This document shows, piece after piece, positions 35,465-45,637 of a stretch of 48,314 nucleotides of DNA. The notes below the pieces were generated by a model. The model did no database searches. It was not told where the DNA came from and saw only the letters and a program-made list of their open reading frames with translations. Numbering within the stretch: the stretch's first letter is position 1; every line of letters begins with the position of its first letter. The stretch is from Acetobacteraceae bacterium. Its GTDB lineage: Bacteria; Pseudomonadota; Alphaproteobacteria; Acetobacterales; Acetobacteraceae. The stretch spans positions 1 to 48,314 of the forward strand of contig DAHWFB010000020.1 in assembly GCA_027326105.1 (NCBI GenBank). The letters run 5' to 3'. A program made the translations under genes and the position numbers.

Positions 35465-35955
35465 CCGCCGCTGCGAGGGCCGCCGCCCGAGTTGCCACTC
35501 GAGCCGTTGCCCGAGCCGTTGCCCGAGCCATTGGTCGAGCCGCTGGCAGCGGGCCTGCCGCCATTGAGCACGTGGGAGGCGCTGGCGATATATTTGCGCC
35601 CGGCCTCCTCGGCGCAGGAGACCGCCTCGGCGAGGCCCTGGCTCGAGCGCACCTTGGCGAGCTTGACGAGCATCGGCAGATTGACTCCGGCGATCACCTC
35701 GACCCCCTTGCGGTCCATCATCGAGATGGCGAGGTTCGAGGGCGTGCCGCCAAACATGTCGGTCAGCAGCACCACCCCGTCACCGGTATCGACCTTGGCG
35801 ATGGTGGCCTCGATATCGGCACGGCGGTTCTCCATGTCGTCCTCGGGCCCGATGCAGATGGTGGCGACGTTGCGCTGGGCGCCGACGACATGCTCCATCG
35901 CCTTGCGCAATTCCTCGGCGAGGCGGCCGTGGGTCACGAGCACGAGCCCGATCAT
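35461..35955 (-). CDS. PTS EIIA (mannose/fructose-type) protein with Gly/Ser/Asn tail
   Basis: MIGLVLVTHGRLAEELRKAMEHVVG...VVLLTDMFGGTPSNLAI...GVNLPMLVKLAKVR; tail GSTNGSGNGSGNGSSGNSGGG. Confidence 0.93.
   Translation of the reverse strand: MIGLVLVTHGRLAEELRKAMEHVVGAQRNVATICIGPEDDMENRRADIEATIAKVDTGDGVVLLTDMFGGTPSNLAISMMDRKGVEVIAGVNLPMLVKLAKVRSSQGLAEAVSCAEEAGRKYIASASHVLNGGRPAASGSTNGSGNGSGNGSSGNSGGGPRSGG
35501..35548. repeat. 12-bp in-frame tandem repeat in EIIA tail
   Basis: gagccgttgccc x2, gagccattggtc, gagccgctggca. Confidence 0.8.
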
Positions 35956-35964
35956 CGCCGCTGC

Positions 35965-36870
35965 TCAGCGGCCCGCGGGCGCGAGCCCGGCGTGGGGAGC
36001 GGTCTCGGAAGCGCCGTCTCGGGAAAGTTCACGATGGGTCACGCTTACACGCCAGCCGGAGGCCGCAAGATGGGATGCCAGGGTTTCGACGAGATGAACC
36101 GACCGGTGGCGCCCTCCCGAACACCCGATCGCAATCGTCACATATTTCTTGCCCTCTTGGACGAAGCGAGGCAAGAGCAACCCAAGCAGATCGTCGATCA
36201 TTCCCCGATAGCGCGCGAAATCCGGGTCCGATTCGATGAAATCCGCAACTTCCGGATCCAGCCCGGTTCTCGTACGCAATTTCGGGTCGTAGAACGGGTT
36301 GCGCAGAAACCGCGCATCCAGCACCAGGTCGGCCTCGCGCGGCAGCCCGGCGGGATAGGCGAACGAGACCAGCGCGATGGCGGGCGCCGCCTCGGCGACG
36401 GCCGCGAAGCGCGCCTCGACCAGCCGGCGCAGCGCCGCGATCGGCAGTTCGGAGGTATCGATCACGACATCGGCCGCGGCGCGCAAGGGCGCGGTCAGCG
36501 CCGACTCGGCCGCGATCCCCTCGCTCACCCGCCCGGCGGGGGCGAGGGGATGGCGGCGGCGGGTCTCGGTGAAGCGGCGCAGCAGTACGCTCTCCTCCGC
36601 CCAGGCATAGACGAGTTCGGCGCGCAGCCCGGCGCGCTCCCTCAGCCGTGCCAGCGTCGCCAGCACGGCGGCGGGGTCGAAGCCGCGGCTGCGGATATCG
36701 ACGCCGATGCCGAGCCCCGCGCTGCCGCGCCCGACCAGCGATTCGATCATCGCGAGCGGCGGATTGTCCACCGTCTCATAGCCGACATCCTCGAGGGCGC
36801 GCAAAATGGAGCCGCGTCCGGCGCCGGACAGTCCGCTCACCAGCACCACCCGCGAGGACGCGCCGCTCAC
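35965..36870 (-). CDS. rapZ: RNase adapter protein RapZ (YvcJ family)
   Basis: VVLVSGLSGAGRGSILRALEDVGYETVDNPPLAMIESL...VTIAIGCSGGRHRSVHLVETLASHL. Confidence 0.95.
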   Translation of the reverse strand: MSGASSRVVLVSGLSGAGRGSILRALEDVGYETVDNPPLAMIESLVGRGSAGLGIGVDIRSRGFDPAAVLATLARLRERAGLRAELVYAWAEESVLLRRFTETRRRHPLAPAGRVSEGIAAESALTAPLRAAADVVIDTSELPIAALRRLVEARFAAVAEAAPAIALVSFAYPAGLPREADLVLDARFLRNPFYDPKLRTRTGLDPEVADFIESDPDFARYRGMIDDLLGLLLPRFVQEGKKYVTIAIGCSGGRHRSVHLVETLASHLAASGWRVSVTHRELSRDGASETAPHAGLAPAGR

Positions 36871-37295
36871 GGGAGCGCTGCCAGGGCACCCGCGACCGCG
36901 CTCGCCCGCCCGGTCGCCGCGGCGAAGGCAAGCGCCAGCCGGGCCGGGGCGGAGGGGGCGAACGGGTCGAGCGCGATCACCGGCAGCCCGAGCGCGGGAT
37001 GGCGGCGCGGCTCGGGCAGGCGCGCCGCCGCGGTCCCGAGTTCGGCGGCCAGCACGAGCCGCACGTCGGTCCGGAAGGGCAGGCGGAAGATGCCGAGCCC
37101 GCGCACTTCGAGCAGCCCGGCGAGTGCCGCCGGCGCCCGCGCCCGGCCCGCTTCGATGTCCACCCGATCGTCGGCGACGAGCAGGAATCCATGGTCGAGC
37201 AGCCGGAGCGCGAGATCGGATTTTCCCGCACCCGCAGAACCGAGCAGAAGAAGCCCCTCGTCGTCCCGGGCCAGGCAGGTGGCGTGGAGTTGCAT
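36867..37295 (-). CDS. hprK: Short alphaproteobacterial-type HPr kinase/phosphorylase
   Basis: MQLHATCLARDDEGLLLLGSAGAGKSDLALRLLDHGFLLVADDRVDIEAG; P-loop GSAGAGKS; start 37295 or 37322. Confidence 0.88.
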   Translation of the reverse strand: MQLHATCLARDDEGLLLLGSAGAGKSDLALRLLDHGFLLVADDRVDIEAGRARAPAALAGLLEVRGLGIFRLPFRTDVRLVLAAELGTAAARLPEPRRHPALGLPVIALDPFAPSAPARLALAFAAATGRASAVAGALAALP

Positions 37296-37355
37296 TGCGG
37301 CCGGAATGTGGCCCTTCCCCATGCGGAAGGGAAGCGCCGGCAGCGAAGAAACCGC

Positions 37356-38264
37356 CTATGGCCAGCGCACCTCGGGCGGCAGGCTCATCAGGATCGCCTC
37401 GGTATTGCCCCCGGTGCGCAGACCGAACAGCGTGCCGCGGTCATAGAGCAGGTTGAACTCGACGTAGCGGCCGCGGCGGACCAGCTGGTGCTCGCGCTCC
37501 GCTGCACTCCAGGGCGCGCCCATGCGTCGGCGGACGATGGCGGGATAGGCGGCGAGGAACGCCTCGCCGACGTCGCGGGTGAAGGCGAAATCGGCCGCCG
37601 CGTCCCCGCTCGCGAGGGTGTCGTAGAAGATGCCGCCCAGTCCGCGCGGCTCGCCGCGATGGGGCAGGTAGAAATAGCGGTCGCACCACTCCTTGAAGCG
37701 CGGGTAGAAGGCGGGGTCGGCGCGGTCGCAGGCGGCGCGCAGCGCGGCGTGGAAATCCCCCGCGTCCTCCTGCGCCGCCGCCGCTTCGGGACCCATCGGG
37801 GTGAGGTCGGCGCCGCCCGCGAACCAGCCGCGGGTGGTCACCAGCATGCGGGTGTTGCAGTGCGCCGCGGGCACGCGCGGGCTCTGGGGATGCGCGACGA
37901 TGCTGATCCCCGCCGCCCAGAAGCGCGGATCCTCGGCCGCGCCGGGAATGGAGGCGGCGAATTCGGGTGCGAACCGCCCCCAGACTTCGGAGACGTTGAC
38001 ACCGACCTTCTCGAAAACCCGCCCGCGCAGCACGCGCATCTCCCCGCCCCCGCCCGGCGCGCCGTCTTCGGTCGGCCGCTGCCAGACCCGCCGCTCGAAC
38101 CGCCCCGGCGGACGCTCCGCGAGCGCCGAATCGGGCGCCTCCTCGATCGTCTCGAAGGCGGAGCACAGCCGCTCGCGCAGCGCGGCGAACCAGGCCGCCA
38201 CCCGCGGCTTCAGGGATTCGTGTGCCGGCGGGTCAGCGTCGGCGGCGGGAAGGGCTGGCGGCAT
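37356..38264 (-). CDS. hemF: Oxygen-dependent coproporphyrinogen III oxidase
   Basis: [18 protein letters not shown]...[40 protein letters not shown]...[35 protein letters not shown]. Confidence 0.96.
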   Translation of the reverse strand: MPPALPAADADPPAHESLKPRVAAWFAALRERLCSAFETIEEAPDSALAERPPGRFERRVWQRPTEDGAPGGGGEMRVLRGRVFEKVGVNVSEVWGRFAPEFAASIPGAAEDPRFWAAGISIVAHPQSPRVPAAHCNTRMLVTTRGWFAGGADLTPMGPEAAAAQEDAGDFHAALRAACDRADPAFYPRFKEWCDRYFYLPHRGEPRGLGGIFYDTLASGDAAADFAFTRDVGEAFLAAYPAIVRRRMGAPWSAAEREHQLVRRGRYVEFNLLYDRGTLFGLRTGGNTEAILMSLPPEVRWP

Positions 38265-38317
38265 GGCGGAACGGTCCACATCGGAGGAAAGCGGGCTCGC
38301 AAGGTGGCCCGGGCATG

Positions 38318-38346
38318 TTGCAGGGCGCAAGTCTCCTCCCTACTAT
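38318..38346 (+). promoter_or_regulatory. Candidate sigma-70 promoter for petBC (TTGCAG-N17-TACTAT)
   Basis: Good -35 and -10 boxes with a 17-nt spacer, about 100 nt upstream of the petB ATG. Confidence 0.5.
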
Positions 38347-38443
38347 GCGCCGGTTCGCGTCGCACCGGCAGGAGGGTGCGGGTCCGCCGCGCAAGTGTGC
38401 GGCGGATCGGGTTGCAGCGACAGGGAACAGGCAGGTTTCGACG

Positions 38444-39712
38444 ATGGTCGGTCTCTTCAAGAGCGAATACAAGAACCCGGTCGTGCGCTGGATCGACGAG
38501 CGCATGCCCATTTTCACCATGATGGACAAGGAATACCGGAATTTTCCTACCCCGAGGAACTTCAACTATTTCTGGAACTTCGGTGCGCTCGCCCTGGTCA
38601 ACCTGATCGTGATGATCGGCTCCGGCATCTTCCTCGCCATGTTCTATACGCCGAATACGAGCATGGCGTTCGGCTCCGTCCAGCGGATCATGCGGGACGT
38701 CAACTGGGGCTGGCTGATCCGCTACATCCACATGAACGGCGCCTCGATGTTCTTCATCGTGGTCTACATCCACACCTTCCGAGGCCTCTACTACGGCTCC
38801 TACAAGAGGCCGCGCGAGCTGTTGTGGATTCTTGGCGTGCTCATCCTGCTGCTGATGATGGCCACCGCCTTCATGGGCTACGTGCTGCCCTGGGGCCAGA
38901 TGTCCTATTGGGGCGCGACCGTCATCACCAACCTCTTCTCGGCCTTCCCGTTCGTCGGCAAATCCATCGTCACCTGGCTGTGGGGCGGCTACTCGGTCGG
39001 CAACGCGACGCTGAACCGATTCTTCAGCCTGCACTATTTGCTGCCGTTCGTGATCTTCGGGGTGGTCTTCCTGCATGTGGTGGCGCTGCACATCACCGGA
39101 TCGAACAATCCCCTCGGGATCGACGTCAAGAGCAAGCAGGACACCGTCCCCTTCCACCCCTACTACACCATCAAGGATTCGGTCGGGCTCGGGGTCTATC
39201 TCATCGTGTTCGCTTGCCTGGTCTTCTTCCTGCCCAAAATCCTCGGTGATCCGCTGAACTTCCAGCAGGCCAACCCGTTGCAGACCCCGCCCGACGTGGT
39301 GCCGGAGTGGTATTTCCTGCCCTTCTACGCCATCCTGCGCTCGATCCCGAATAAGCTCGGCGGCGTGGTGATGATGTTCACCTCGGTCTGCGTGCTGTTC
39401 GTGATCCCCTGGCTCGATACCAGCCCGGTGCGCAGCGCCCGCTTCCGGCCGCTGTTCCGCCCCTTCATCCTGCTGCTGGTGGTGGATGTGCTGGTGCTCG
39501 GCGTGGTCGGCGCCCATCCGCCGGTGGGATCGTGGATCCTCATCGGCCGGCTCGCCACCACTTACTATTTCCTGTTCTTCTTCGTGTTGATGCCGGTGGT
39601 CGGGAAGTTCGAGCGGCCGTTGCCGTTGCCCGAGAGCATCAGCCGGCCGGTGCTGCGCGGCGGCGGGCCGCTGCCCGCCCCCTCCGCAGGCCAGCCGATG
39701 GAGAAACCGTGA
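38444..39712 (+). CDS. petB: Cytochrome bc1 complex cytochrome b
   Basis: [26 protein letters not shown]...[31 protein letters not shown]...[24 protein letters not shown]. Confidence 0.97.
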   Translation: MVGLFKSEYKNPVVRWIDERMPIFTMMDKEYRNFPTPRNFNYFWNFGALALVNLIVMIGSGIFLAMFYTPNTSMAFGSVQRIMRDVNWGWLIRYIHMNGASMFFIVVYIHTFRGLYYGSYKRPRELLWILGVLILLLMMATAFMGYVLPWGQMSYWGATVITNLFSAFPFVGKSIVTWLWGGYSVGNATLNRFFSLHYLLPFVIFGVVFLHVVALHITGSNNPLGIDVKSKQDTVPFHPYYTIKDSVGLGVYLIVFACLVFFLPKILGDPLNFQQANPLQTPPDVVPEWYFLPFYAILRSIPNKLGGVVMMFTSVCVLFVIPWLDTSPVRSARFRPLFRPFILLLVVDVLVLGVVGAHPPVGSWILIGRLATTYYFLFFFVLMPVVGKFERPLPLPESISRPVLRGGGPLPAPSAGQPMEKP

Positions 39713-40457
39713 TGCGCCGCCTTTCGCTGCTCGCCGTGCTCGCGGCACTGCTCGCCACCCCCGCGCTCGCGCAGGAGGTGCCGCCGCTGCCCAAGGTCTC
39801 CTGGAGCTTCCAGGGCCCCTTCGGCACTTTCAACGAGGCGGCGCTCCAGCGCGGCTTCCAGGTCTACAAGGAGGTCTGCTCGAACTGCCACTCGCTCAAC
39901 CTGGTCCACTACCGCGATCTCGCCGGGATCGGGCTGAACGAGGCCGAGATCAAGGCGGTGGCGGCGAGCGTGCAGGTCCCCGGCGGGATCGACAAGCAGG
40001 GCAAGCCGTTCGATCGCCCCGGCCGTCCCGCCGACGCCTTCCGCAACCCCTGGCCCAATCCGGAGGCGGCGATCGCGGTGTTCGGCATCCAGCCGCCCGA
40101 TCTCTCGTTGATGGCGAATGCCCGGGTCGGCGGACCCACCTACATCTATGCGCTCATGAACGGCTTCAAGAAGCCGCCGGCGGGGATGAAGGTGCTGCCC
40201 GGCCACTACTACAACGAGTATTTCCCCGGCCATCAGATCGCCATGCCGCCACCGCTGCACGCCGGCGTCGTCACCTACGCCGACCATACCAAGGCCACCG
40301 TTCCGCAAATGGCCCATGACGTCGCCACCTTCCTCGACTGGGCGGCCAACCCGGAGATGCAGGCGCGCAAGCAACTCGGGGTGCATATCGTGCTGTTCCT
40401 GGTCTTCCTCACCGGCCTGACCTATGCGGTCAAACGCAAGATCTGGTCGGACGTGCA

Positions 40458-40461
<4 letters not shown>
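39712..40461 (+). CDS. petC: Cytochrome bc1 complex cytochrome c1
   Basis: Signal peptide; GFQVYKEVCSNCHSLNLVHYRDLA (CxxCH); PPDLSLMANARVGGPTYIYALMNGF. Confidence 0.96.
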
Positions 40462-41345
<884 letters not shown>

Positions 41346-41364
41346 ACGCCCCCGCCACTCTTTC

Positions 41365-41392
41365 TTGCCTCCCCCACGCTTGCTGCTAGAGT
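41365..41392 (+). promoter_or_regulatory. Candidate sigma-70 promoter for hfq (TTGCCT-N16-TAGAGT)
   Basis: Reasonable boxes and spacing in the mtnP-hfq gap. Confidence 0.3.
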
Positions 41393-41478
41393 AGTGCTCT
41401 CTTGGCCGTCGGGCTCGCCACGCCCGCCCCCTCGCCCGAGGGGAAGCGGCCATCGGAACAACAAGAAGGATGTTCGCC

Positions 41479-41769
41479 GTGGCCAACGAGAAGTCGCAGA
41501 ATGTTCAGGACGTGTTCCTGAATCATGTGCGCAAGAACAAGACTCCCGTTACCGTGTTCCTGGTCAACGGGGTCAAGCTCCAGGGCGTGATCACCTGGTT
41601 CGACAATTTCTCCATGCTCCTGCGCCGCGACGGGCACACCCAGCTCGTCTACAAGCATGCCATCAGTACCGTGATGCCGGGCGCCCCCATCCAGCTCTTC
41701 GACCCGACTCGCGCCGCTGAGGGCGCGGTGCCGGCGCGCGAGCCCGCCACGGTCACGGGTGATCGCTGA
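41479..41769 (+). CDS. hfq: RNA chaperone Hfq
   Basis: [68 protein letters not shown] 41479 preferred over ATG 41470 from RBS spacing. Confidence 0.96.
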   Translation: MANEKSQNVQDVFLNHVRKNKTPVTVFLVNGVKLQGVITWFDNFSMLLRRDGHTQLVYKHAISTVMPGAPIQLFDPTRAAEGAVPAREPATVTGDR

Positions 41770-43045
41770 AACCGCCCCGGCGCCGTCGCGCGCCGCGGTC
41801 GTGTTGCCCTGGGAACGGCCGGAGCGTGCGGAGGCCGCGCGCGCCGGGGAGGCTCGGCTGGCCGAGGCGGTGGGGCTCGCCGCTTCCATCGGTCTCGTCG
41901 TCGTCACCCAGGAGATCGTCCCGCTGCGCGCCCGCCGCCCCTCGACATTGATGGGCGAAGGCCAGGTGGCACGGTTGAAGGAGGCCATCGCCGAGGAGGG
42001 AGTGAGCGTGGCGGTGGTCGATTCCGCGCTCTCCCCGGTGCAGCAGCGCAATCTCGAGCGCGCCTGGTCCTGCAAGGTGATCGACCGTACCGGGCTGATC
42101 CTGGAAATCTTCGGCGAGCGCGCCCGCACCAGCGAGGGCACGCTGCAGGTCGAACTCGCCCATCTCGAATACCAGCGCTCGCGCCTGGTGCGCTCCTGGA
42201 CCCATCTCGAGCGCCAGCGCGGCGGCTTCGGCTTTCTCGGCGGCCCCGGCGAGACCCAGATCGAGGCCGACCGCCGCCTCATCGGCACCCGCATCGCCCG
42301 TCTCAAGCGAGAACTCGAACAGGTCCGTCGCACCCGAGGGTTGCATCGTGAGGCGCGCCGTCGCGTCCCCTTCCCCATCGTCGCGCTGGTAGGCTATACC
42401 AACGCGGGAAAATCGACTCTCTTCAATGCCATGACCGGCGCCTCGGTGGTCGCCGAGGACCAGCTCTTCGCCACGCTCGACCCCACCATGCGCGGCTTCG
42501 CGCTGCCGTCCGGGCGGCACGCCATCCTCTCCGACACGGTGGGCTTCATCAGCGAACTCCCCACCGCCCTGGTCGCCGCCTTTCGCGCCACCCTCGAGGA
42601 AATCGCCGAGGCGGCGGTGATCCTGCACGTCCGCGACATCGCCCACCCCGACACCGCCGCCCAGCGCGCCGACGTGACCGCGGTGCTCGAAGGCATGGCG
42701 GCGGAAGCCATGCTCGAGGAAGGCTGGGAGGACCGCGTGATCGAGGTGCTCAACAAGTCCGATCTGCTCGGCGGCGTCGCCGGAGTGAGCGCGCAGGCCA
42801 ACCAGGCCATCGCCGTCTCGGCGCTCACCGGGGAGGGCCTGGATGCGCTCGCCGCCGCGATCGAGGCCAGGATCGCCACCGGCATGGAGGTCACCGAATA
42901 CGCCCTCGCCGCGGCCGACGGTGCCCGCCTCGCCTGGCTGTATCGCCACGGCGAAGTGCTCGCGCGTCACGACGGGGAGGCTGGCGTGCGGGTCAAGGTC
43001 CGCCTCCTGCCCGCCGACCGGGCCCGCTTCGAGCGCCTGGCATGA
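41759..43045 (+). CDS. hflX: GTPase HflX
   Basis: [16 protein letters not shown]...[22 protein letters not shown]...[24 protein letters not shown] start overlapping hfq by 11 nt. Confidence 0.95.
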   Translation: MIAETAPAPSRAAVVLPWERPERAEAARAGEARLAEAVGLAASIGLVVVTQEIVPLRARRPSTLMGEGQVARLKEAIAEEGVSVAVVDSALSPVQQRNLERAWSCKVIDRTGLILEIFGERARTSEGTLQVELAHLEYQRSRLVRSWTHLERQRGGFGFLGGPGETQIEADRRLIGTRIARLKRELEQVRRTRGLHREARRRVPFPIVALVGYTNAGKSTLFNAMTGASVVAEDQLFATLDPTMRGFALPSGRHAILSDTVGFISELPTALVAAFRATLEEIAEAAVILHVRDIAHPDTAAQRADVTAVLEGMAAEAMLEEGWEDRVIEVLNKSDLLGGVAGVSAQANQAIAVSALTGEGLDALAAAIEARIATGMEVTEYALAAADGARLAWLYRHGEVLARHDGEAGVRVKVRLLPADRARFERLA

Positions 43046-43052
43046 GGGGCGG

Positions 43053-43898
43053 ATGAGCGTCACCTCCGGCAGCCGATTCGACGCCGACGATCTCGCCGCG
43101 CTGGCCGCCATCCTCCGCGCCGCGGCGCGGGCGGAGATTCTGCCCCGTTTCCACCATCTCGGCCCGGGCGCGATCCGCCACAAGAACGGGCCGCTCGATC
43201 TCGTCACCGCGGCCGACGAAGCCGCCGAGCGCCACATCACCGCTGCCCTGCTCGCGCGCTTCCCCGCTGCCCGGGTGGTCGGGGAGGAGGCGGCCGCCGC
43301 CGACCCCGCCGTGCTCGGGCGGCTGCGCGGCGAGGGGCTGGTCTTTACCGTCGATCCCATCGACGGGACGGCAAATTTCGCCGCCGGCCTGCCGCTCTTC
43401 GGGGTGATGGCCGCGGCGGTGGCGGCCGGCGAGGTGCTCGCCGCCGCTATTCTCGATCCCATCGCCGGCGATATCGCCCTGGCACGCGTCGGCGCCGGCT
43501 CCTGGCTCGAGGCGGCGGACGGGTCCATCACCCGCCTGCGGGTGGCCGCCGCCGCGCCGCCGGCCGAAATGGCGGGGTCGGTGTCCTGGCGCTTCCTGCC
43601 CGAGCCGCAACGCAGCCTGGTCTGCCGCAACCAGGCCCGGCTCGCCGCCTGCTTCGACTATCGCTGCGCCGCCCACCAGTACCGCATGGCGGCCGCCGGG
43701 CATTGTCATTTCGTCGCCTTCAACCGCCTCCTGCCGTGGGACCATGCCCCGGGCTGGCTGCTGCACCGCGAGGCCGGCGGCTATTCGGCCCGCTTCGACG
43801 GCTCCGCCTACCGCGCCGACGAGACCGCCGGCGGCCTGCTCTGCGCCCCGGACCGCGGTTCCTGGCAGGCCCTGCGCGCGGCACTGCTCGAACCGTGA
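43053..43898 (+). CDS. Inositol monophosphatase family phosphatase, histidinol-phosphatase-like
   Basis: DLVTAADEAAERHITAALLARFPAARVVGEEAAAADP...FTVDPIDGTANFAAGLPLFGVMAA...LLPWDHAPGWLLHREAGG. Confidence 0.88.
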   Translation: MSVTSGSRFDADDLAALAAILRAAARAEILPRFHHLGPGAIRHKNGPLDLVTAADEAAERHITAALLARFPAARVVGEEAAAADPAVLGRLRGEGLVFTVDPIDGTANFAAGLPLFGVMAAAVAAGEVLAAAILDPIAGDIALARVGAGSWLEAADGSITRLRVAAAAPPAEMAGSVSWRFLPEPQRSLVCRNQARLAACFDYRCAAHQYRMAAAGHCHFVAFNRLLPWDHAPGWLLHREAGGYSARFDGSAYRADETAGGLLCAPDRGSWQALRAALLEP

Positions 43899-43901
43899 CC
43901 C

Positions 43902-43930
43902 TTGCGCAGCACGCCGGCCCTTCCTAGGGT
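43902..43930 (+). promoter_or_regulatory. Candidate promoter for tRNA-Pro (TTGCGC-N17-TAGGGT)
   Basis: 17-nt spacer; -10 ends 13 nt before the mature tRNA 5' end. Confidence 0.35.
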
Positions 43931-43943
43931 GCGGCGCCGAAGG

Positions 43944-44020
43944 CGGGGCGTGGCGCAGCCTGGTAGCGCGCGTGTTTTGGGTACACGAGGCCGCCGGTTC
44001 GAGTCCGGCCGCCCCGACCA
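43944..44020 (+). tRNA. tRNA-Pro(TGG)
   Basis: Acceptor CGGGGCG/CGCCCCG, anticodon loop TTTGGGT in stem CGTGT/ACACG, GGTTCGAGTCC T-arm, encoded CCA. Confidence 0.95.
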
Positions 44021-44043
44021 TCGAACCGAGGAGAACGAGCACG

Positions 44044-44352
44044 ATGCGCGTCCGTATCTATCTTCCGCCGCGCACCGCGATGCAGTCTGGCCGCGCCAAG
44101 ACCCAAGAATGGGTGCTGGAATACGAACCCGAAACCCCACGCCGGCCCGACCCGCTGATGGGCTGGAGCGGCGGGGCCGACACCCGCGCCCAGCTTCGCC
44201 TCTTCTTTCCCTCGCGCGAGGCCGCCGTCGCCTATGCCGAGCGCGAGGGCCTCGTCTACGAGGTCGAGACCCCGCCCGCCCCGCGCCCGGTACGGCCCAA
44301 GGCCTACGCCGACAATTTCCGTTTCGGCCGTGGCGAGAACTGGACCCATTGA
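44044..44352 (+). CDS. NDUFS4-like ETC complex I accessory subunit
   Basis: MRVRIYLPPRTAMQSGRAKTQEWVLEYEPETPRRPDPLMGWSGGADTRAQLRLFFPSREAAVAYAEREGLVYEV...KAYADNFRFGRGENWTH. Confidence 0.92.
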   Translation: MRVRIYLPPRTAMQSGRAKTQEWVLEYEPETPRRPDPLMGWSGGADTRAQLRLFFPSREAAVAYAEREGLVYEVETPPAPRPVRPKAYADNFRFGRGENWTH

Positions 44353-44362
44353 CCACGATGCC

Positions 44363-44439
44363 GCGCCCTTAGCTCAGTCGGATAGAGCGACAGCCTTCTA
44401 AGCTGTGGGTCGGGGGTTCGAATCCCTCAGGGCGCGCCA
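44363..44439 (+). tRNA. tRNA-Arg(TCT)
   Basis: Acceptor GCGCCCT/AGGGCGC, anticodon loop CTTCTAA in stem ACAGC/GCTGT, GGTTCGAATCC, encoded CCA. Confidence 0.95.
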
Positions 44440-44535
44440 CTGCGACATCGTCGAGACCGGCAACGAGAGCGGGCGCTTCCGGAACCGCGCCCGGCCGCCT
44501 CGCCGCCGCTCGCGGCTGGCACCGACGGGTCCACA

Positions 44536-44557
44536 GGCGTGACCTATACGTCACGCC
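44536..44557. repeat. Perfect 8-bp inverted repeat GGCGTGAC-CTATAC-GTCACGCC
   Basis: Exact dyad in the non-coding gap between tRNA-Arg and ubiV. Confidence 0.75.
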
Positions 44558-44731
44558 CGCGCGCCACCGCGTCAGCCTCTGGACGGGCACCCCACGACGC
44601 GCGGCCCCCCAGGGACTACCGGCACAAGCCGCTGCCAGGGGGGGTCTTTTTTGCCGCCGATGGGGGGCCCTCTTGCGCGCCGATCGGCCCGCTGCGGACG
44701 GCAAAGCCGATCGGGTCGCGGCGAGCCCCCG

Positions 44732-45637
44732 TCAGGCGGCCGCTACCCAGGCCATGCCTTCCCGCCCGTGGAAATACCCGTTGATGAACGGCACCGGGGT
44801 CACCATCGCGCGCAGTGCCGCCTCGGCCTCGCCGGCACCGAGCACGCCGTCCGCCACCGCGCGGAACAGCGCCGCCACGCGGACCATGTCCACCCCGTCC
44901 TGCGGCGAGAGGCGGAAATGGCCGACGCCCGCGGCAGCCAGCCCCGCCAGTTCGCGCAACAGCACGAGATAGCCGTGCGACAGCGTCTGGGTGCCGTTGA
45001 CGCGCAGGAGCCCGCGCCCGTCGATCTGGTCGGCCGCCAGCCCGTCGGGGTCGCGCTCGCAGACGAACTGGCAGCCGTCCTTGTGAAGTCCGTAGGCGCG
45101 GGCGTGGTAGCAGCGCATCGAAATCGCCAGCGCCTGGCGGCCGAACACCTGGACTTCGGTCTCCAGCGCCCGATCGCGCGCGGCGAGCACGCCGATCGCG
45201 GCGGCGGAAAGCTCGACCGGCAGGACCGCCCGGGTGGCGCCTTCCCGGCGCAGGAAATCCAGCGTCGCCTCATTGAACAGATTGATCATCGGCCCGGCGA
45301 TGAAGGGCCGGCCGGCGAGCGCGCGGATCGCGGTGACATCGTTCGCTTCCACCACGAGCCCTGCCTCGGCGAGCCCGCCGATCGCGGCCAGCTCGCGCGG
45401 CGTCGTGATCAGGGCGAGGGTCGCGATGGTGACCTCTTTGCCGGCGGCCTCGAGGCGCTCGATCACCTGCGGCAGATGGTCGGCGAAGAACGGCTCGCGC
45501 TTGGCGCATACCACCTCGCCCAGGGTGACGGTGTCGAGACAGGCCTCGTCGGCGATGCGGAAATAGAAATCCCGCCTTCGCTCGGCCGGCCAGTGGAACA
45601 GGAGCGGCCCCAGGGTGAGCTTCGCCGCGGCCGTCAT
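44732..45637 (-). CDS. ubiV: UbiV, O2-independent ubiquinone hydroxylation protein (U32 family)
   Basis: LTLGPLLFHWPAERRRDFYFRIADEACLDTVTLGEVVCAKREPFF...SMRCYHARAYGLHKDGCQFVCERDPDGL Fe-S cysteine pattern. Confidence 0.93.
   Translation of the reverse strand: MTAAAKLTLGPLLFHWPAERRRDFYFRIADEACLDTVTLGEVVCAKREPFFADHLPQVIERLEAAGKEVTIATLALITTPRELAAIGGLAEAGLVVEANDVTAIRALAGRPFIAGPMINLFNEATLDFLRREGATRAVLPVELSAAAIGVLAARDRALETEVQVFGRQALAISMRCYHARAYGLHKDGCQFVCERDPDGLAADQIDGRGLLRVNGTQTLSHGYLVLLRELAGLAAAGVGHFRLSPQDGVDMVRVAALFRAVADGVLGAGEAEAALRAMVTPVPFINGYFHGREGMAWVAAA

Noticed and set aside
42993-44356. Minus ORFs with GAAGLEPAASCTQNTRATRLRHAP and GRPDSNRRPRVPKTRALPGCATPR
   Set aside because: Antisense translations of tRNA-Pro; antisense to the phosphatase gene.
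44369-44704. 111-aa minus ORF ending ARPEGFEPPTHSLEGCRSIRLS
   Set aside because: Well-known spurious translation of the antisense strand of a tRNA (here tRNA-Arg).
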